This document shows, in pieces, positions 42,062 to 43,402 of a DNA stretch of 43,402 nt. The stretch lies in the NCBI GenBank assembly GCA_022865625.1, contig JALHTB010000109.1, forward strand, positions 1-43,402. Reading direction: 5' to 3'. This DNA is from Candidatus Bathyarchaeota archaeon. GTDB taxonomy: Archaea; Thermoproteota; Bathyarchaeia; 40CM-2-53-6; FEN-987. The notes below the pieces were generated by a model. It searched no databases, was not told the DNA's origin, and saw only the letters and a program-made list of their open reading frames with translations. Made by a program: the position numbers and the translations under genes. The stretch's first letter is position 1. Each line of letters begins with the position of its first letter.

Positions 42062-42084
42062 ATCGCAAAGAATTGGACCAAGTA
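42062..42084 (+). other. tRNA intron 2, 23 bases, position 37/38
   Basis: This is the canonical archaeal intron position, one base 3' of the anticodon. The central helix would be CTCG with CAAG (three pairs and one C-A mismatch), with bulges AG^A and TA^A. The inner helix is poor, so this is a relaxed motif. Removal is required to form the 5-bp anticodon stem. Confidence 0.68.
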
Positions 42085-42258
42085 AGCTGTTGGTCCTCTG
42101 GGCCGCGTGGGTTCAAATCCCACCCCGGGCGCCTACACAACAACCAAAGGGTCACGTTCCACTACAGGGTACGCTTTCTCATCAGCGTTTCATAGATTCA
42201 TGAGAATCCCGAAAGGCTCTTACGTTATTCGAATAGCATTCGTGGTTAGGAAGGAGCC

Positions 42259-43402
42259 TTGTCATCTAATTCGACGACATTGCGAATTGTGTTCTTGACG
42301 GTAGTATTCGTGACCGCGTGTCTGGTTGGTCCAATGATACCTCACGTGTACGCATGGAACTTGACAGCGAATCCCCCGAGCCAGACCACCACGCCGGGCG
42401 GTACAGCCACATACTCCATTTCGGTCTTCTACGACGCCGCTGAGCTTCCTCTCCCTCCAGTGAGTCTCTTGGTTTCTCCCCCAGAAATCGGAATAACTGC
42501 CGATTTCTTACCTAACAGCGGGATTGTTCCATTCAACTCCGTTATGACGGTGCACGTTGACCCTGCGAAACCTCCAGGTGTATACACCCTGGATGTGTGG
42601 GCGCATCCTGATGGTGTGCCCTTTCCGGGACCCGGCAATAGGGCAATCAATGTGCAAGTTATCGCCCAACCGGTCGGTCCAGCAGGAACAGACTGGGCAT
42701 TGTTGAATCCCACATTGTCGCCGGCTTCTCCGAATGTTGGTGATCCGGTCACCTTCCGAGTGGATCTTGTAGCCGTGTCCTCAAGTCAACCGTTCCCACA
42801 GAGTCCTGCCATAGTTGCCAAGTTGGATGGTACGATCATAAGCGGCGAGACGATTGAGTATCCTGGACCAGTAAGTCGACCGGTCACCGTCTCTTCGGTG
42901 CCTGCGTGGCCAGCGACAGTCGGTACCCACACGATAACTTGGAGTATAGGTCCGGGCGTACTGGATCCTAACCCAGCGAACAATGAGGTTTCCCGGACAT
43001 TCGCGGTTGGGCCCCCTCCGGCTCAGTTTGACTTTGAAGTATTGGCTTTACCCGCTCAGCAGACGGTGACGCCTGGAAGCAGCGCAAGTTACACTATTAC
43101 GGTGAATCTCCTCTCAGGATCAACCCAGAATGTTGCTCTGACTCTATCAGGAGAACCGGGAGGAGTCACCAAATCATTCTCCACATCATCAGGGAACCCC
43201 GCTTTCTCATCAATACTGACTCTGTCCACATCTCCATCCGTTTCGCCAGGAAGCTACTCAATGACTGTAACTGGGAGTGATGGAGGCAAGACTCACACGG
43301 CGACGATTAGACTGATTGTCTCACAAGCGAAGGATTTTCGAATCGACATTAGCCCGCCAACTCAGACTATCAGCCAAGGTCAAGCCACATCGTATTCCCT
43401 CA
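42259..43402 (+). CDS. secreted protein of tandem beta-sandwich repeats, 3' end cut by window
   Basis: The frame is open from 42250 to the window end; TTG 42259 follows AAGGAG. At least 381 residues are visible. Residues 8-32 (TLRIVFLTVVFVTACLVGPM...HVYA) form a signal peptide with likely cleavage after Ala32. Three Ig/CARDB-like domains follow, at about 33-130, 135-250 and 258-355, and a fourth begins near 360. Repeat starts share the pattern QTTTPGGTATYSISV, QTVTPGSSASYTITV and QTISQGQATSYSL. There are almost no cysteines or charged clusters, and many Ser, Thr, Pro and Val. It is a surface or extracellular protein, probably adhesion or cell-envelope related; function otherwise unknown. Confidence 0.8.
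   Translation, partial: MSSNSTTLRIVFLTVVFVTACLVGPMIPHVYAWNLTANPPSQTTTPGGTATYSISVFYDAAELPLPPVSLLVSPPEIGITADFLPNSGIVPFNSVMTVHVDPAKPPGVYTLDVWAHPDGVPFPGPGNRAINVQVIAQPVGPAGTDWALLNPTLSPASPNVGDPVTFRVDLVAVSSSQPFPQSPAIVAKLDGTIISGETIEYPGPVSRPVTVSSVPAWPATVGTHTITWSIGPGVLDPNPANNEVSRTFAVGPPPAQFDFEVLALPAQQTVTPGSSASYTITVNLLSGSTQNVALTLSGEPGGVTKSFSTSSGNPAFSSILTLSTSPSVSPGSYSMTVTGSDGGKTHTATIRLIVSQAKDFRIDISPPTQTISQGQATSYSL

Larger units (their letters stand above)
41992..42131 (+). tRNA. tRNA-Ser(CGA) with two introns
   Basis: The ends fold as a type II tRNA: acceptor GCCCGGG (41992-41998) with CCCGGGC (42124-42130), discriminator G at 42131, no encoded CCA. The D arm has GCC/GGC, the T arm GTGGG-TTCAAAT-CCCAC (42107-42123), and the long variable arm GGTCC-TCT-GGGCC (42092-42104). 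The anticodon arm is only correct if 42023-42054 and 42062-42084 are removed. That yields stem ACAGC/GCTGT and loop CTCGAGA with anticodon CGA and T33. G73, the long arm and the D arm all agree with serine. The mature length is 85 bases. Introns are given as separate entries. Confidence 0.85.

Noticed and set aside
41992..42131. tRNA-Leu reading of the long-arm tRNA
   Set aside because: Discriminator is G, no Leu anticodon with T33 can be placed, whereas CGA gives a perfect arm after intron removal.
1..43402. CRISPR arrays, insertion sequences, integrase or attachment sites
   Set aside because: No regularly spaced repeats, transposase motifs or tRNA-proximal direct repeats were seen on reading through.

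Overview
The window looks like a chromosomal segment of an archaeon. It encodes both subunits of family D DNA polymerase (DP1, DP2), an Orc1/Cdc6 initiator, Alba, a transcription elongation factor Elf1, an AbrB-PhoU protein, DUF99, two aldehyde:ferredoxin oxidoreductases and a tRNA with bulge-helix-bulge introns. DP1/DP2 together with Elf1 argues against Crenarchaeota sensu stricto and fits a Bathyarchaeia- or Thaumarchaeota-related (TACK) lineage. That placement is inference from gene content. No transposon, CRISPR array, rRNA or integrase was seen.

Left part (1-22300), metabolism. A crotonase-fold gene runs off the left edge. Next comes a lipoyl synthase fused to a protein-phosphatase-like domain, then a secreted deacetylase-like/esterase fusion, a DUF2721 membrane protein and a class V aminotransferase. 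A compact ECF vitamin-transporter operon (fused double ATPase, EcfT, S component) ends in a hairpin plus T-tract. An M29-type aminopeptidase and a cupin precede a five-gene run: carboxymuconolactone-decarboxylase-like protein, the medium, small and large subunits of a molybdenum hydroxylase, and a luciferase-like flavin oxidoreductase. Two divergently transcribed AOR genes, a 3-hydroxyacyl-CoA dehydrogenase and a decayed DUF2284 gene follow.

Middle part (22300-29700), cofactors and housekeeping. A dihydrolipoamide dehydrogenase-lipB operon complements the lipA at the left end. A MoaA-like radical SAM enzyme could serve the molybdenum/tungsten enzymes. Alba carries a textbook hairpin terminator. 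A class III aminotransferase-fold enzyme, endonuclease III, an orphan ECF S component and two small winged-helix proteins follow.

Right part (29700-40600), replication neighbourhood. DP2 and Elf1 lie on one side, and Orc1/Cdc6, DUF99 and DP1 on the other. Between them are two intergenic regions. The one next to orc1 (35558-36160) holds a converging pair of origin-recognition-box-like elements and several GTTCACA boxes, and is the probable replication origin. The other (34085-34461) is rich in palindromes. Two winged-helix genes, one membrane-anchored with a coiled coil, sit between these regions and overlap tail to tail by 77 bp.

Right end (39600-43402). An AbrB-PhoU protein, a Nudix hydrolase and a small zinc-ribbon protein come first. 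Then comes a tRNA-Ser(CGA) gene that appears to carry two introns, one at the unusual position 30/31, and finally a secreted protein of tandem beta-sandwich repeats cut by the window end.
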